NCBI GenBank assembly: GCA_964467785.1 | Contig: CAYXVB010000074.1 | Coordinates: forward strand, 1-16,242 | From: CAYXVB01 sp964467785 | GTDB taxonomy: Bacteria; Bdellovibrionota; UBA1018 | Length of the DNA: 16,242 nt | Reading direction: 5' to 3' | Shown: positions 1-7,039 of the stretch, piece by piece | Layout of the letters: every line of letters starts with the position of its first letter | Position numbering within the stretch: position 1 is the first letter of the stretch | Position numbers and translations under genes: made by a program | Notes under the pieces: generated by a model | What the model was told of the DNA's origin: nothing | The model's database searches: none | What the model saw: only the letters and a program-made list of their open reading frames with translations

Positions 1-1
1 T

Positions 2-436
2 GAAGAAAACGCGCGTCATCGCCTGATCGTGGATCCCTTTGCCAAGCAAGTCTGCGACATCCGCCTGGGCAACCAGATGGAACGTGATCTTTGCTATCGC
101 ACCGCAAACGCCGGAATCGTGTTGGCCAAGCTCCTGAATCGTCTTCAGGGCAATCGGCGCGACGTGGCTTTCCCGATGTTCATACGCGATCGCGTACCTG
201 AGACTTTTGTAAGTCATCCGCTTGCCCAGTGCCGCTTGGATACCTATCTCAATGGGGCGGTTTGCCGTAAGCCTTGGAACTTGAGAATGATCCCGGGAGC
301 CGAGCCGCGCTTTGACAGCGCTTCTGTGCTGGAGCGCGAAAAGGAAGCCGCCCTCTATTCGTGCGAGGACCTGGGATCGCCGATGGATGGGGCCCGACCA
401 CGCTGTTGGTTCCGGCCGTTGCTCAAAAACTGGTGA
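2..436 (+). CDS. Unrecognised protein, C-terminal part (5' end outside window)
   Basis: The reading frame is open from the first bases of the window to a TGA at 434-436, so the gene begins upstream of the window. A GTG at 29 is available as a start but is probably internal. About 144 residues are visible. They contain six cysteines (in contexts such as VCDIRLG, LCYRTAN, QCRLDTY, AVCRKPW, SCEDLG and RCWFRP), which suggests disulfides and an exported protein, but the region where a signal peptide would be is missing. I recognise no family. It runs convergently towards the cystathionine lyase gene, with only six bases between the two stop codons. That this is a real coding frame is supported by its length and by the lack of a competing ORF, not by homology. 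Confidence 0.55.
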   Translation, partial: EENARHRLIVDPFAKQVCDIRLGNQMERDLCYRTANAGIVLAKLLNRLQGNRRDVAFPMFIRDRVPETFVSHPLAQCRLDTYLNGAVCRKPWNLRMIPGAEPRFDSASVLEREKEAALYSCEDLGSPMDGARPRCWFRPLLKNW

Positions 437-438
437 GC
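421..438. terminator. Weak hairpin at a convergent gene junction
   Basis: GCTCA (421-425) and TGAGC (434-438) form a five base-pair stem around an eight-base loop. It can extend to seven pairs with one wobble, and it overlaps the stop codon of the + strand gene. The + strand continues with CTTTAG, so there is no real U-tract. It could be a shared weak terminator for the two convergent genes, or chance. Confidence 0.2.
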
Positions 439-442
439 GACT

Positions 443-1603
443 TTAGTCTAGCGCTTGAGCCAGGTCGGCCTTGAGATCCACAAGATCTTCGATGCCGACG
501 CTGATGCGGACCAGATTGTCATGGATGCCGAGCTCTTTGCGAGTTTCCGCGGGGATGCTGGCATGAGTCATGATGGCCGGATGCTCGATCAGGGACTCTA
601 CGCCACCCAGGCTTTCGGCCAGGGTAAAGATGCGGACCTTTTCGAGAAAGGAACGAGCTTCGGGTAGGCCGCCTTTGACGAAAAAGGTGATCATGCCGCC
701 AAAGCCAGACATTTGCTGGCGGGCGAGCGCGTGCTGCGGGTGGCTCTCAAGGCCGGGGTAGATGACCTTCTCGACCTTGGGGTGCTTTTCGAGATACTTG
801 GCGATCTCAATGGCGTTCTGCGCATGGCGTTCCATGCGGACGTGCAGGGTCTTGAGGCCACGCATGACCAGGAAGCAGTCCATGGGCGCGGGCACGGCGC
901 CGCAGGCGTTTTGAAGGAATTTAAGCTCCTCATAGAACGCAGTGTCGTTAGTCGCGAGGATGCCGCCCACGACGTCCGAGTGGCCATTCATGTACTTGGT
1001 CACCGAGTGGACGACCACGTCGGCGCCGAGCAAGAGCGGCTTTTGGAAGTAAGAGCTCATGAAAGTGTTGTCAACGATCGAACGCACGCCGTGTTTGCGC
1101 GCAAGCGCGGCGACGGCGGCAATGTCGCAGATCTTCAACATCGGATTCGTGGGGGTTTCGGCCCAGAGGACCCTGGTATTGGGGCGGAAGGCTGCTTCGA
1201 GCTTTTTGAGGTCGCCCATGTCGACAAAGGAGAGCTCGATGCCCTTTTTCTTCCAGACCTTGTCGAGAATACGGAAGGTGCCGCCATAAACGTCATCGCC
1301 GCAAATCACGTGGTCGCCTGGCTTCAGGGTATGCAGGATCGTGTCGGTGGTGGCCAGGCCGGAGGCGAAGGCGAGGGCGTGCTTGCCGCCCTCCAGCGCC
1401 GCTACGCAAGCCTGATAGGCCGTTCGGGTCGGGTTATCCGTGCGGGAATATTCGTAGCCGCGATGCTTACCCGGCGATTCTTGGGCGTAAGTCGAGGTTT
1501 GGTAAATGGGTGTCATCACCGCGCCGGTCAAAGGATCCGGCTCCTGGCCGGCGTGGATGGCGAGTGTTCCGAATCCGCTATTCTTCTGTTCATGGTTTTT
1601 CAT
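443..1603 (-). CDS. Cystathionine gamma-lyase (or gamma-synthase), PLP-dependent
   Basis: A 386-residue enzyme of the Cys/Met-metabolism PLP family, of normal length. Visible motifs are YSRTDNPTR near 52-60 (PLP-phosphate contacts from the neighbouring subunit), ASGLAT near 80-85, ETPTNP near 149-154, VDNTF near 177-181 (Asp178 for the pyridine nitrogen) and the Schiff-base lysine Lys203 in HSVTKYMNGHSD. As a gamma-lyase it would split cystathionine into cysteine, 2-oxobutyrate and ammonia; related members instead make cystathionine from an O-acyl-homoserine. The YMNGHSDVV and FMSSYFQ stretches resemble classical gamma-lyases, and the gene follows a true cystathionine beta-synthase, so lyase is the better guess. 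The ATG at 1603 has an ideal Shine-Dalgarno. The gap to the upstream gene is 27 bases, indicating one operon. Confidence 0.9.
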   Translation of the reverse strand: MKNHEQKNSGFGTLAIHAGQEPDPLTGAVMTPIYQTSTYAQESPGKHRGYEYSRTDNPTRTAYQACVAALEGGKHALAFASGLATTDTILHTLKPGDHVICGDDVYGGTFRILDKVWKKKGIELSFVDMGDLKKLEAAFRPNTRVLWAETPTNPMLKICDIAAVAALARKHGVRSIVDNTFMSSYFQKPLLLGADVVVHSVTKYMNGHSDVVGGILATNDTAFYEELKFLQNACGAVPAPMDCFLVMRGLKTLHVRMERHAQNAIEIAKYLEKHPKVEKVIYPGLESHPQHALARQQMSGFGGMITFFVKGGLPEARSFLEKVRIFTLAESLGGVESLIEHPAIMTHASIPAETRKELGIHDNLVRISVGIEDLVDLKADLAQALD

Positions 1604-1611
1604 GAAACGTT

Positions 1612-1617
1612 CTCCTT
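1612..1617 (-). promoter_or_regulatory. Strong ribosome binding site of the gamma-lyase gene
   Basis: On the - strand this reads AAGGAG, eight bases before the ATG at 1603. It is the best Shine-Dalgarno match seen in the window and fixes the start of the gamma-lyase. Confidence 0.75.
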
Positions 1618-1630
1618 TTAGGCGCCGCGC

Positions 1631-3088
1631 TCAGCTGTTGCGCGAGCCGAGATAGGTGAGTAGGTCGATCTTCGTGATGATGGCTCGTAGCTTGCCGGTG
1701 TGCGTCTCGTCGGTCACGAGGGCTACTTTGCCGGAGGAGAGCAGGCGCTGGACTTTTTCCACCGGATCGCCAGCGGTGACGAACTCGATCGAGGGATTGG
1801 CCAGCTGCTCGATCGTGTCCTGGGGGCGTACGCGGTTTTCATAGAGGGCCGTGAGCAGGCCGCTTTCGGTCACGATTCCCTTGATCCAGCCGGCGCCGTC
1901 GGAGACAGGGACCTGGCTGATGCTCTTTTCGCGCATCAGCTCGATGATGGCAGAGACTTTGTCGGACTGGCGGGCCATGATGAGTTGCTCCGCTTGCGCC
2001 GATTCGGTCGACGGACGCACCACCGCGAGGATGTCCGCCACCGTGCCCATCGAGGGTTTTTCGAGGAAGCCGACTTCGCGCATCCAGTCGTCATTGAAGA
2101 CTTTGGAGTTATAGCGATTGCCGCTGTCCGGAAGGACGACGAGAACGTTCTTGCCCTTCATGTCGTGCCCGGCATCGGTCATCTGCTTGACCCAGCGAAT
2201 CGCGCCGACGACGGCGGAACCGCTCGAGACGCCGCAGTAGAGACCTTCTTTGGTCAGGAGGTCGCGGGTCATCACAAAAGACTCCTTGTCCTCGACCTGG
2301 ACGATCTCGTCGAGCACGGAGAAGTCGTAATTTTTAGGAATGAAATCTTCGCCAATGCCCTCGATCTTGTAGGTCTTGGGCAGCGTGAGTACCTTGCCGG
2401 TCTTGAAGTATTCGTAGACGATTGAGCCGACCGGGTCGATGGCCACAGTCTTGACCGCGGGCTTCTTTTCCTTGAGATAGCGAGAGACGCCGGTGATGGT
2501 GCCGCCGGTGCCGATCCCCGCGATGAACGCGTCGATCTGCGGCATCTGCTCGAGGATCTCGGGGCCGGTTGTCTTGTAATGACACTCGCGATTGGCCAGA
2601 TTGTCGTACTGATTGATATAGAAGGCGTTGGGCGTTTCCCGGGCCAGGCGGCGCGAGACCTGATAGTAGCTCCGCGGATCTTCGGGTTCGACCGCGGTAG
2701 GCGTGACGACCACCTTGGCGCCGAAGGAGCGCAGGTTCTGGATCTTCTCGTTGGACATCTTGTCGGGTAGGACGAAGATGCACTTGTAGCCCTTGATGGC
2801 CGCCGCAATGGCCAAGCCCACGCCGGTGTTGCCGCTGGTCCCTTCGACGATGGTGCCTCCGGGCTTGAGCAAGCCGCGCTTTTCGGCGTCGTCGATCAGC
2901 CAGTGGCCGATGCGGTCTTTGATGGAACCGCCCGGGTTCATGAACTCAAGCTTGACGTAAATGTGAGCTGGACAGCCCTGCGTGACCCGGTTGAGCCGTA
3001 CGATCGGAGTGTGGCCGATCGCCTGGATGACGTTGTCGAGAACCGAGGAGCGGATGCCGGCTTGGCCGGACGAGTGATTTGGCTTCAT
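1631..3088 (-). CDS. cbs: Cystathionine beta-synthase with C-terminal CBS pair
   Basis: 485 residues. Condenses homocysteine with serine (or an activated serine) to cystathionine, the first step of reverse transsulfuration; some members also release H2S. The N-terminal PLP domain spans about 15-335: Lys57 in NPGGSIKDR forms the Schiff base, EGTSGNTG (82-89) binds the substrate carboxylate, GIGTGGT (191-197) binds the PLP phosphate, and EGIGEDFIP (243-251) is typical of true CBS enzymes rather than O-acetylserine sulfhydrylases. Two CBS repeats (about 370-482) form a regulatory Bateman module that binds adenosyl ligands in relatives. The N-terminal haem-binding extension of animal CBS is absent. 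The start is ATG 3088; AAGGGA lies 12 bases upstream, rather far. Transcribed with the gamma-lyase. Confidence 0.93.
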   Translation of the reverse strand: MKPNHSSGQAGIRSSVLDNVIQAIGHTPIVRLNRVTQGCPAHIYVKLEFMNPGGSIKDRIGHWLIDDAEKRGLLKPGGTIVEGTSGNTGVGLAIAAAIKGYKCIFVLPDKMSNEKIQNLRSFGAKVVVTPTAVEPEDPRSYYQVSRRLARETPNAFYINQYDNLANRECHYKTTGPEILEQMPQIDAFIAGIGTGGTITGVSRYLKEKKPAVKTVAIDPVGSIVYEYFKTGKVLTLPKTYKIEGIGEDFIPKNYDFSVLDEIVQVEDKESFVMTRDLLTKEGLYCGVSSGSAVVGAIRWVKQMTDAGHDMKGKNVLVVLPDSGNRYNSKVFNDDWMREVGFLEKPSMGTVADILAVVRPSTESAQAEQLIMARQSDKVSAIIELMREKSISQVPVSDGAGWIKGIVTESGLLTALYENRVRPQDTIEQLANPSIEFVTAGDPVEKVQRLLSSGKVALVTDETHTGKLRAIITKIDLLTYLGSRNS

Positions 3089-3112
3089 TGTGGCAGAATG
3101 TCCCTTCGCGCC

Positions 3113-3147
3113 GCACGATAAACCGGAACGCCTGGGAAGGGCAAGAA
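3113..3147 (-). promoter_or_regulatory. Candidate promoter of the transsulfuration operon
   Basis: On the - strand upstream of the cbs start there is a TTGCCC hexamer and, about 16 bases on, TTTATC, a loose sigma-70 type pair. It lies in the 111-base gap between the polyprenyl synthase stop and cbs. The -10 is poor, so this is only a candidate. Confidence 0.25.
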
Positions 3148-3175
3148 AAGCCGATTCTGCGACAGCGATGCTTTC

Positions 3176-3196
3176 TTTACGAACGCGCTGCGTAAA
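3176..3196 (-). terminator. Small hairpin just after the polyprenyl synthase gene
   Basis: TTTACG (3176-3181) and CGTAAA (3191-3196) are perfect inverted repeats separated by nine bases, starting three bases beyond the stop codon of the polyprenyl synthase. No U-tract follows on the - strand, so it is not a standard intrinsic terminator. It may mark the end of the aroF-menG-prenyl synthase transcript or protect its 3' end. Confidence 0.3.
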
Positions 3197-3199
3197 TGT

Positions 3200-4180
3200 T
3201 TAGCGGATGCGCTCGGCCATCATCGCGAGGATCATGTCGAGGGCTTCGGTCGCGGCTTGGCGCTCGTCGGCGCGCGGGTTGGGCGAGTGCTGGGAGATCT
3301 CCGCCAGCTCTTTGCGGGCGTCTTCGAGCATCTGCCGGGTCTTTTCGCGCACGCCGAGCTTTGCTGAATCGAGAGTGGATTCGTCCCAGGGCCAGTTGAG
3401 CGCTCGATTGTTGGCGGCGTCGTCCAGCAGCTTCTGGATCTTGGGCTGCGTCGAGGCGTCCCGCTCCATCATCTCGAGGATGACGAAGTTGACTAGGCCT
3501 TCGCGGATGTCGTTGGCGTAGGGCTTTTCGCCGTCTTTTTCGAAATCCAGAATGTCGTCCGCCATCTGGAACGAGAGTCCGACGAGGTTGCCGAATTTGC
3601 GACAGCGCTCGACCATGGTCGGATCATTGCCCGCCAAGCGCGCCGGAGTGGTGCAGCACCAAGCAATGAGGCTGGCGGTCTTTTTAATGGCGGCGGCCTC
3701 GAGCCGGGCGCGGTTGACCTGACTTTGGTTGCGGCGGTCGATCTGGAGCCATTCGCCGCGGACGAGATCCTCAAGGACCTGCGAGCCATCGCGGAGAATT
3801 TCGAGGTTGCCCTTTTGCGCGATCTCGAAAACGACCCGGGCGAGCAGCAGGTCGCCCGTGAGGACCGCCTTTTGGTTGGTGGCGATGTGATTGAGCGTCG
3901 GACGGTTGCGCCGTTTGGTGGCCTCGTCGATGACATCGTCATGCGCGAGGGTCGCGGCGTGCATCAGCTCGGCGACCCGGGCATAGGGCGAGCACTCGGC
4001 GCCGGAGACGCCAAGGATCTCTCCCATCAGGAAGCAAAGCGCGGGACGAAAGCGCTTTCCACCGGCCAGAACCGTTTCGTAAAGCAGCTTTTGGAGCTCG
4101 GGGATCTCGTGCGGAGTGTCCAGAGTCAGATCGAGGCGTTCGAGCGAGTCCGCAACATTCCGGGGCATGAGCTCGATCAT
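3200..4180 (-). CDS. Long-chain polyprenyl diphosphate synthase (quinone tail)
   Basis: 326 residues of the trans-isoprenyl diphosphate synthase family (IspB/HepT type). It would extend farnesyl or geranylgeranyl diphosphate with isopentenyl diphosphate to make the menaquinone side chain. Visible are GGKRFRP (40-46), the first aspartate-rich motif DDVID (81-85) and the second, DDILD (208-212). The fifth residue before the first motif is alanine (76), small as in long-chain enzymes, so a C35-C50 product is inferred; chain length cannot be read exactly. After the second motif the usual GKxxG-DLxEGKxTLP stretch is altered (EKPYANDIREGLVNF). The ATG at 4180 overlaps the menG stop (ATGA), and AAGGGAG lies seven bases upstream, which supports this start. 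Last gene of the aroF-menG operon, next to menA's pathway. Confidence 0.9.
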   Translation of the reverse strand: MIELMPRNVADSLERLDLTLDTPHEIPELQKLLYETVLAGGKRFRPALCFLMGEILGVSGAECSPYARVAELMHAATLAHDDVIDEATKRRNRPTLNHIATNQKAVLTGDLLLARVVFEIAQKGNLEILRDGSQVLEDLVRGEWLQIDRRNQSQVNRARLEAAAIKKTASLIAWCCTTPARLAGNDPTMVERCRKFGNLVGLSFQMADDILDFEKDGEKPYANDIREGLVNFVILEMMERDASTQPKIQKLLDDAANNRALNWPWDESTLDSAKLGVREKTRQMLEDARKELAEISQHSPNPRADERQAATEALDMILAMMAERIR

Positions 4181-4917
4181 TGAGCGGCTCCCTTTCGGCG
4201 CAGGCGGTAAGCGTAAGCGATTCCGCCCATGAGCGAAGTATAAGACATCTCGTCGAAGAGCCCAGTCTTTCGGGCCATGGCGAGAAAGTTGTCACGGCAG
4301 GGAAAGTGCGCTGAGGAACGCTGCAAATATTTGTATGCGTCGGGCTTGCCGGTGACGATGCCACCCAAAGTGGGAAGGACGTTCTTGGAATAAAAGTCGA
4401 AAAAGCGGCCCCAGACCGGCATGCGGCTCTGACCAAACTCGAGCACCATGACGATGCCACCGGGACGGACGCAGCGGCCCATCTCGGAGAGTCCTTTGAC
4501 GGGGTCTGCGACGTTTCGAATTCCGAACGAGATGCTTGCGGCATCGAAACGGTCGCTTTCGAACGGCAGATTCATTACGTCGGCAACTTGAAAGCGCACG
4601 GCAGAGCCGCGCGCGCGCCCCTTGACGATTCCTTGCTCGAGCATCGGCTCGCAAAAGTCGGTGGCGATCACTTCGCCGCCGTCCGCGGGCCCGCCGACTG
4701 TGCGCTCGAATTCGAAGGCGAGGTCACCCGTGCCGCTGGCGCAGTCGAGGACTTTCATGCCTCGACTCACGCCGCTGAGGCGGACCACGGCTTTGCGCCA
4801 GCCGTGATGGGTACCCAGCGACAACACCGTGTTGGCGAGGTCATAGCGTCCCGATATGGAGCTGAACATGTTGCGGATGGAGTCAGAGTTGGACGCGTGG
4901 ACCGGGGTTGTGCTCAT
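4177..4917 (-). CDS. menG: Demethylmenaquinone methyltransferase MenG/UbiE
   Basis: 246 residues from ATG 4917, the usual length. It transfers a methyl group from S-adenosylmethionine to C2 of demethylmenaquinone, the final step of menaquinone synthesis. Motif I, VLDCASGTGDLA (56-67), is the SAM-binding glycine-rich loop. ATDFCEPML (85-93) is the acidic ribose-binding strand, and FGIRNVADP (131-139) and the RPGGIVMVLEFG segment (151-162) are UbiE/MenG signatures. An in-frame start 12 codons upstream is less likely: the ATG at 4917 overlaps the preceding stop as ATGA and has GGAG eight bases upstream. UbiE enzymes can act on both ubiquinone and menaquinone precursors; the surrounding men genes argue for menaquinone here. 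Confidence 0.93.
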   Translation of the reverse strand: MSTTPVHASNSDSIRNMFSSISGRYDLANTVLSLGTHHGWRKAVVRLSGVSRGMKVLDCASGTGDLAFEFERTVGGPADGGEVIATDFCEPMLEQGIVKGRARGSAVRFQVADVMNLPFESDRFDAASISFGIRNVADPVKGLSEMGRCVRPGGIVMVLEFGQSRMPVWGRFFDFYSKNVLPTLGGIVTGKPDAYKYLQRSSAHFPCRDNFLAMARKTGLFDEMSYTSLMGGIAYAYRLRRKGAAQ

Positions 4918-5777
4918 TGCAGGCACTCCACTGGGCCGGCACTTTCGGCGCATTCCGACTGCATGGCCTCGATAGCGTGGAGCTTGCGGTCGAGGGCTGG
5001 TAACATGCGTTTGAGGTCGGCCATGATCTTGTCGAAGTCTTGGAGCGTCAGGGCCTGTTTTCCGTCAGAAAGCGCGCTTTCCGGGGCATGGTGGACTTCC
5101 AGGAGCAGGCCGTCGGCGCCGGCAGCGGCGGCGGCGAGGCACATCGGGCCGATCAGGTTGCGGACGCCAGTGCCATGGCTGGGATCGACGAAGACCGGGA
5201 GGTCGGTGTTGGCCCGGGCCCAGGCGACCGCCGAGAGGTCAAGAGTGTTGCGGGTGACTTTCTCGAACGTGCGGATGCCGCGCTCGCATAGGACGACATG
5301 GGGGTTGCCGGCGTTGCGGACATAATCCGCTGCGGCGACCCACTCCTCGACGAGTGCCGAGAAGCCGCGTTTGATCATGACTGGAACCTGGGTCTTGCCT
5401 AGCTCTTTGAGGAGCTCGTAATTATGCATGTTGCGGGCGCCGACCTGGAACATGTCAATCACTTCGCCCATGGGACCGATCTGGCGAGGATCGGTGATCT
5501 CGGAGATCAAGGTCATGCCGGTCTGGCGCTTGATTTCGCGGGCGATGGGATAGGCCTGTTCTCCCAATCCCTGAAATGACTTGGCGTGCGTGCGCATCTT
5601 GAAGATGCCGCCTCGGAGCATGGCAGCGCCGGCGCGGCGGACGTGATGGGCGATGTGGCTGAACTGCTCGTGCGACTCAATGGAGCATGGGCCGGCGATG
5701 ACGACGAACTCCTTGCCGCCGATGGAGACTTTTGCGGGACCATTTCCGAATGAGAAAATACTGCGTTGCAATGCCAT
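4914..5777 (-). CDS. aroF: 3-deoxy-7-phosphoheptulonate (DAHP) synthase, type I-beta
   Basis: 287 residues from ATG 5777. Joins phosphoenolpyruvate and erythrose 4-phosphate to give DAHP, the first step towards chorismate, the precursor of menaquinone and aromatic amino acids. The core barrel is complete: AGPCSIES (metal-ligand Cys), RGGIFKMRT, QVGARNMHNYELL, KRGFSA, EEW, LCERGIRTFE, TRNTLDLSAV, DPSHGTG (ligand His), EVH and SDGKQ. It lacks the N-terminal ferredoxin-like domain and any fused chorismate mutase, so no built-in feedback module is visible. The E4P-binding KPRTS motif is changed to KMRTH. A longer TTG start at 5816 exists, but the ATG at 5777 has GGGGA eight bases upstream. First gene of an operon with menG, transcribed divergently from menF. 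Confidence 0.92.
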   Translation of the reverse strand: MALQRSIFSFGNGPAKVSIGGKEFVVIAGPCSIESHEQFSHIAHHVRRAGAAMLRGGIFKMRTHAKSFQGLGEQAYPIAREIKRQTGMTLISEITDPRQIGPMGEVIDMFQVGARNMHNYELLKELGKTQVPVMIKRGFSALVEEWVAAADYVRNAGNPHVVLCERGIRTFEKVTRNTLDLSAVAWARANTDLPVFVDPSHGTGVRNLIGPMCLAAAAAGADGLLLEVHHAPESALSDGKQALTLQDFDKIMADLKRMLPALDRKLHAIEAMQSECAESAGPVECLQ

Positions 5778-5896
5778 TCTTAAAGTCCCCGAAATGCGTG
5801 GCCAGTAGAGGGCCAACGGGTAGGTTGAAGCTCAGTTGATTATCAAATTTCCCTGTTCAAACAAGCGATAAATTTGCTAGGTCTTTGACCTTACTG
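5778..5896. promoter_or_regulatory. Divergent control region between aroF and menF
   Basis: This 119-base AT-richer gap holds the signals for two opposite operons. A good -10 hexamer GATAAT lies on the - strand at 5839-5844, 62 bases before the aroF ATG, with only a poor -35 (TTGTTT or CTTGTT). GATAAA at 5867-5872 on the + strand is a possible -10 for menF, also without a clear -35. Between them CAAATTT (5844-5850) is repeated inverted as AAATTTG (5870-5876), enclosing the near-perfect palindrome TGTTCAAACA (5854-5863), a plausible operator. A second small inverted repeat, TGGCC (5799-5803) and GGCCA (5811-5815), lies in the aroF leader. The promoter calls are tentative; the repeats are directly seen. 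Confidence 0.45.
5786..5790 (-). promoter_or_regulatory. Ribosome binding site that sets the aroF start
   Basis: Reads GGGGA on the - strand, eight bases before ATG 5777. It favours this start over the in-frame TTG at 5816, shortening the protein by 13 residues to begin MALQRSIFSF. Confidence 0.5.
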
Positions 5897-7039
5897 ATGT
5901 CAGGGCTGACTCCATTTCTTGAATCCTGGCTGCTTTCCGGCGCTGTGTTTGAAACGCGCCCGGGAACTCTATTGCTGGCAGCCCGAGATCTTCGAATTTC
6001 CGATGCGCCTGACGGGCAGTCCTGCGCATCTTCGGGCAAGTCAGAGAATACAGACGAAAACGCCGGAAAAGTCAGTTTTTTTGCTCCCGATTTTTTCCTC
6101 ACAAATCCAAAACCTTGGCTGAACTTTTCCGAATCGCGCTGGTTCACGCGCGATTTCTTGGCCGCGGCGTTGGACGCCTGGATCCGGAGTTCGCCCCCGG
6201 TTACCACCTGGAAACCGCGCTGGAGCGGCGATCCGGCTATTCGTGAATATCGATTTCGCCGGGAGTTGACGGAACTTCTTGAGCGTTTTGAGCGGGAAGA
6301 ACTGGTGAAGGCCGTTCCGGTGACCTTCGAGGATGCCCCTGGGCATCCGGGGCCGGCGGATCGGGCGAGAGCGCTCCTGGCACTCCTGGAGCGCGCCGAG
6401 GGCTCACGGATCTACGGGTTTTGGACGGAAGGATCGGATGCCGAGGGTTTGCTCGGCGCATCCCCTGAAGTGCTCTTTGAAGTCGACGCCCATGGTGATC
6501 TCGAGACGATGGCGCTCGCCGGGACGGCCCCGAAGAGCGAGGGCTGGAGCGTTCTTTGGAACAGCGAAAAGGACCAGCGCGAACATCGCCATGTGATCGA
6601 CGACATCCGCGAGCGGATCGGAAGGTTTGGGCACGTGTCGGTGGGCTCGACTCATGTTTGCGAGCTTCCGACGCTCTTTCATCTCAGGACCCGGATCCGT
6701 CTTCAGACGGCAGCTTGCGTACCGTTCGAGGACTGGGTCGAAGTGATGCATCCCACGGCGGCGCTGGGCGGCTATCCTCGCGAGGCATCGGCCCGCTGGC
6801 TCCGGGAGCATGATCGGGGGACCGGGCGTGGGCGATTTGGCGCGCCTTTTGGAGTCAAGCAGGGGGATGGGTCGGGCGTCTGCCTGGTAGGGATTCGGTC
6901 GGTGCAGTGGAACGCGGAGCGGACAAGGCTGTTTTCGGGCTGCGGAGTGCTCAAAGGCAGCGATGCCGATCGGGAATGGCGCGAGCTCGCGCATAAGCGG
7001 AGCTCAGTCAAGCGCATGCTGGGTTGGGAGCTATCATGA
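5897..7039 (+). CDS. menF: Isochorismate synthase MenF
   Basis: 380 residues from ATG 5897; a TTG four codons earlier is less likely. Converts chorismate to isochorismate, the committed step of menaquinone synthesis. The C-terminal two thirds is a chorismate-binding domain: a candidate catalytic-base lysine in the ELVKAVP segment (Lys138), GASPEVLFEV (187-196), the ETMALAGTAPK loop (203-213), EHRHVIDDI (229-237), HPTAALGGYPRE (285-296), GRFGAPFG (312-319), VGIRSV (331-336) and the GCGVLKGSDADREW segment (348-361). The N-terminal part (1-110) is weakly conserved and short compared with the roughly 430 residues of E. coli MenF. Anthranilate or aminodeoxychorismate synthase is unlikely given the LAGT motif and the menD and menH genes behind it. 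Its stop overlaps the menD start as ATGA. Confidence 0.92.
   Translation: MSGLTPFLESWLLSGAVFETRPGTLLLAARDLRISDAPDGQSCASSGKSENTDENAGKVSFFAPDFFLTNPKPWLNFSESRWFTRDFLAAALDAWIRSSPPVTTWKPRWSGDPAIREYRFRRELTELLERFEREELVKAVPVTFEDAPGHPGPADRARALLALLERAEGSRIYGFWTEGSDAEGLLGASPEVLFEVDAHGDLETMALAGTAPKSEGWSVLWNSEKDQREHRHVIDDIRERIGRFGHVSVGSTHVCELPTLFHLRTRIRLQTAACVPFEDWVEVMHPTAALGGYPREASARWLREHDRGTGRGRFGAPFGVKQGDGSGVCLVGIRSVQWNAERTRLFSGCGVLKGSDADREWRELAHKRSSVKRMLGWELS

Noticed and set aside
443..1603. Cystathionine gamma-synthase as firm assignment
   Set aside because: The sequence motifs do not separate synthase from lyase with certainty; the cbs neighbour makes lyase more likely, so the synthase is kept only as an alternative.
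713..1621. 302-codon open frame antisense to the cystathionine lyase gene
   Set aside because: It mirrors a gene with complete PLP-enzyme motifs; the translation has no recognisable domain. Long antisense frames are common at this base composition.
4177..4917. Ubiquinone-specific methyltransferase UbiE
   Set aside because: The family serves both pathways; no ubiquinone gene is seen and all other pathway genes here are for menaquinone.
5897..7039. Anthranilate or aminodeoxychorismate synthase component I
   Set aside because: The fold is shared, but the LAGT loop, the short N terminus without a tryptophan-binding site, and the overlap with menD favour isochorismate synthase.
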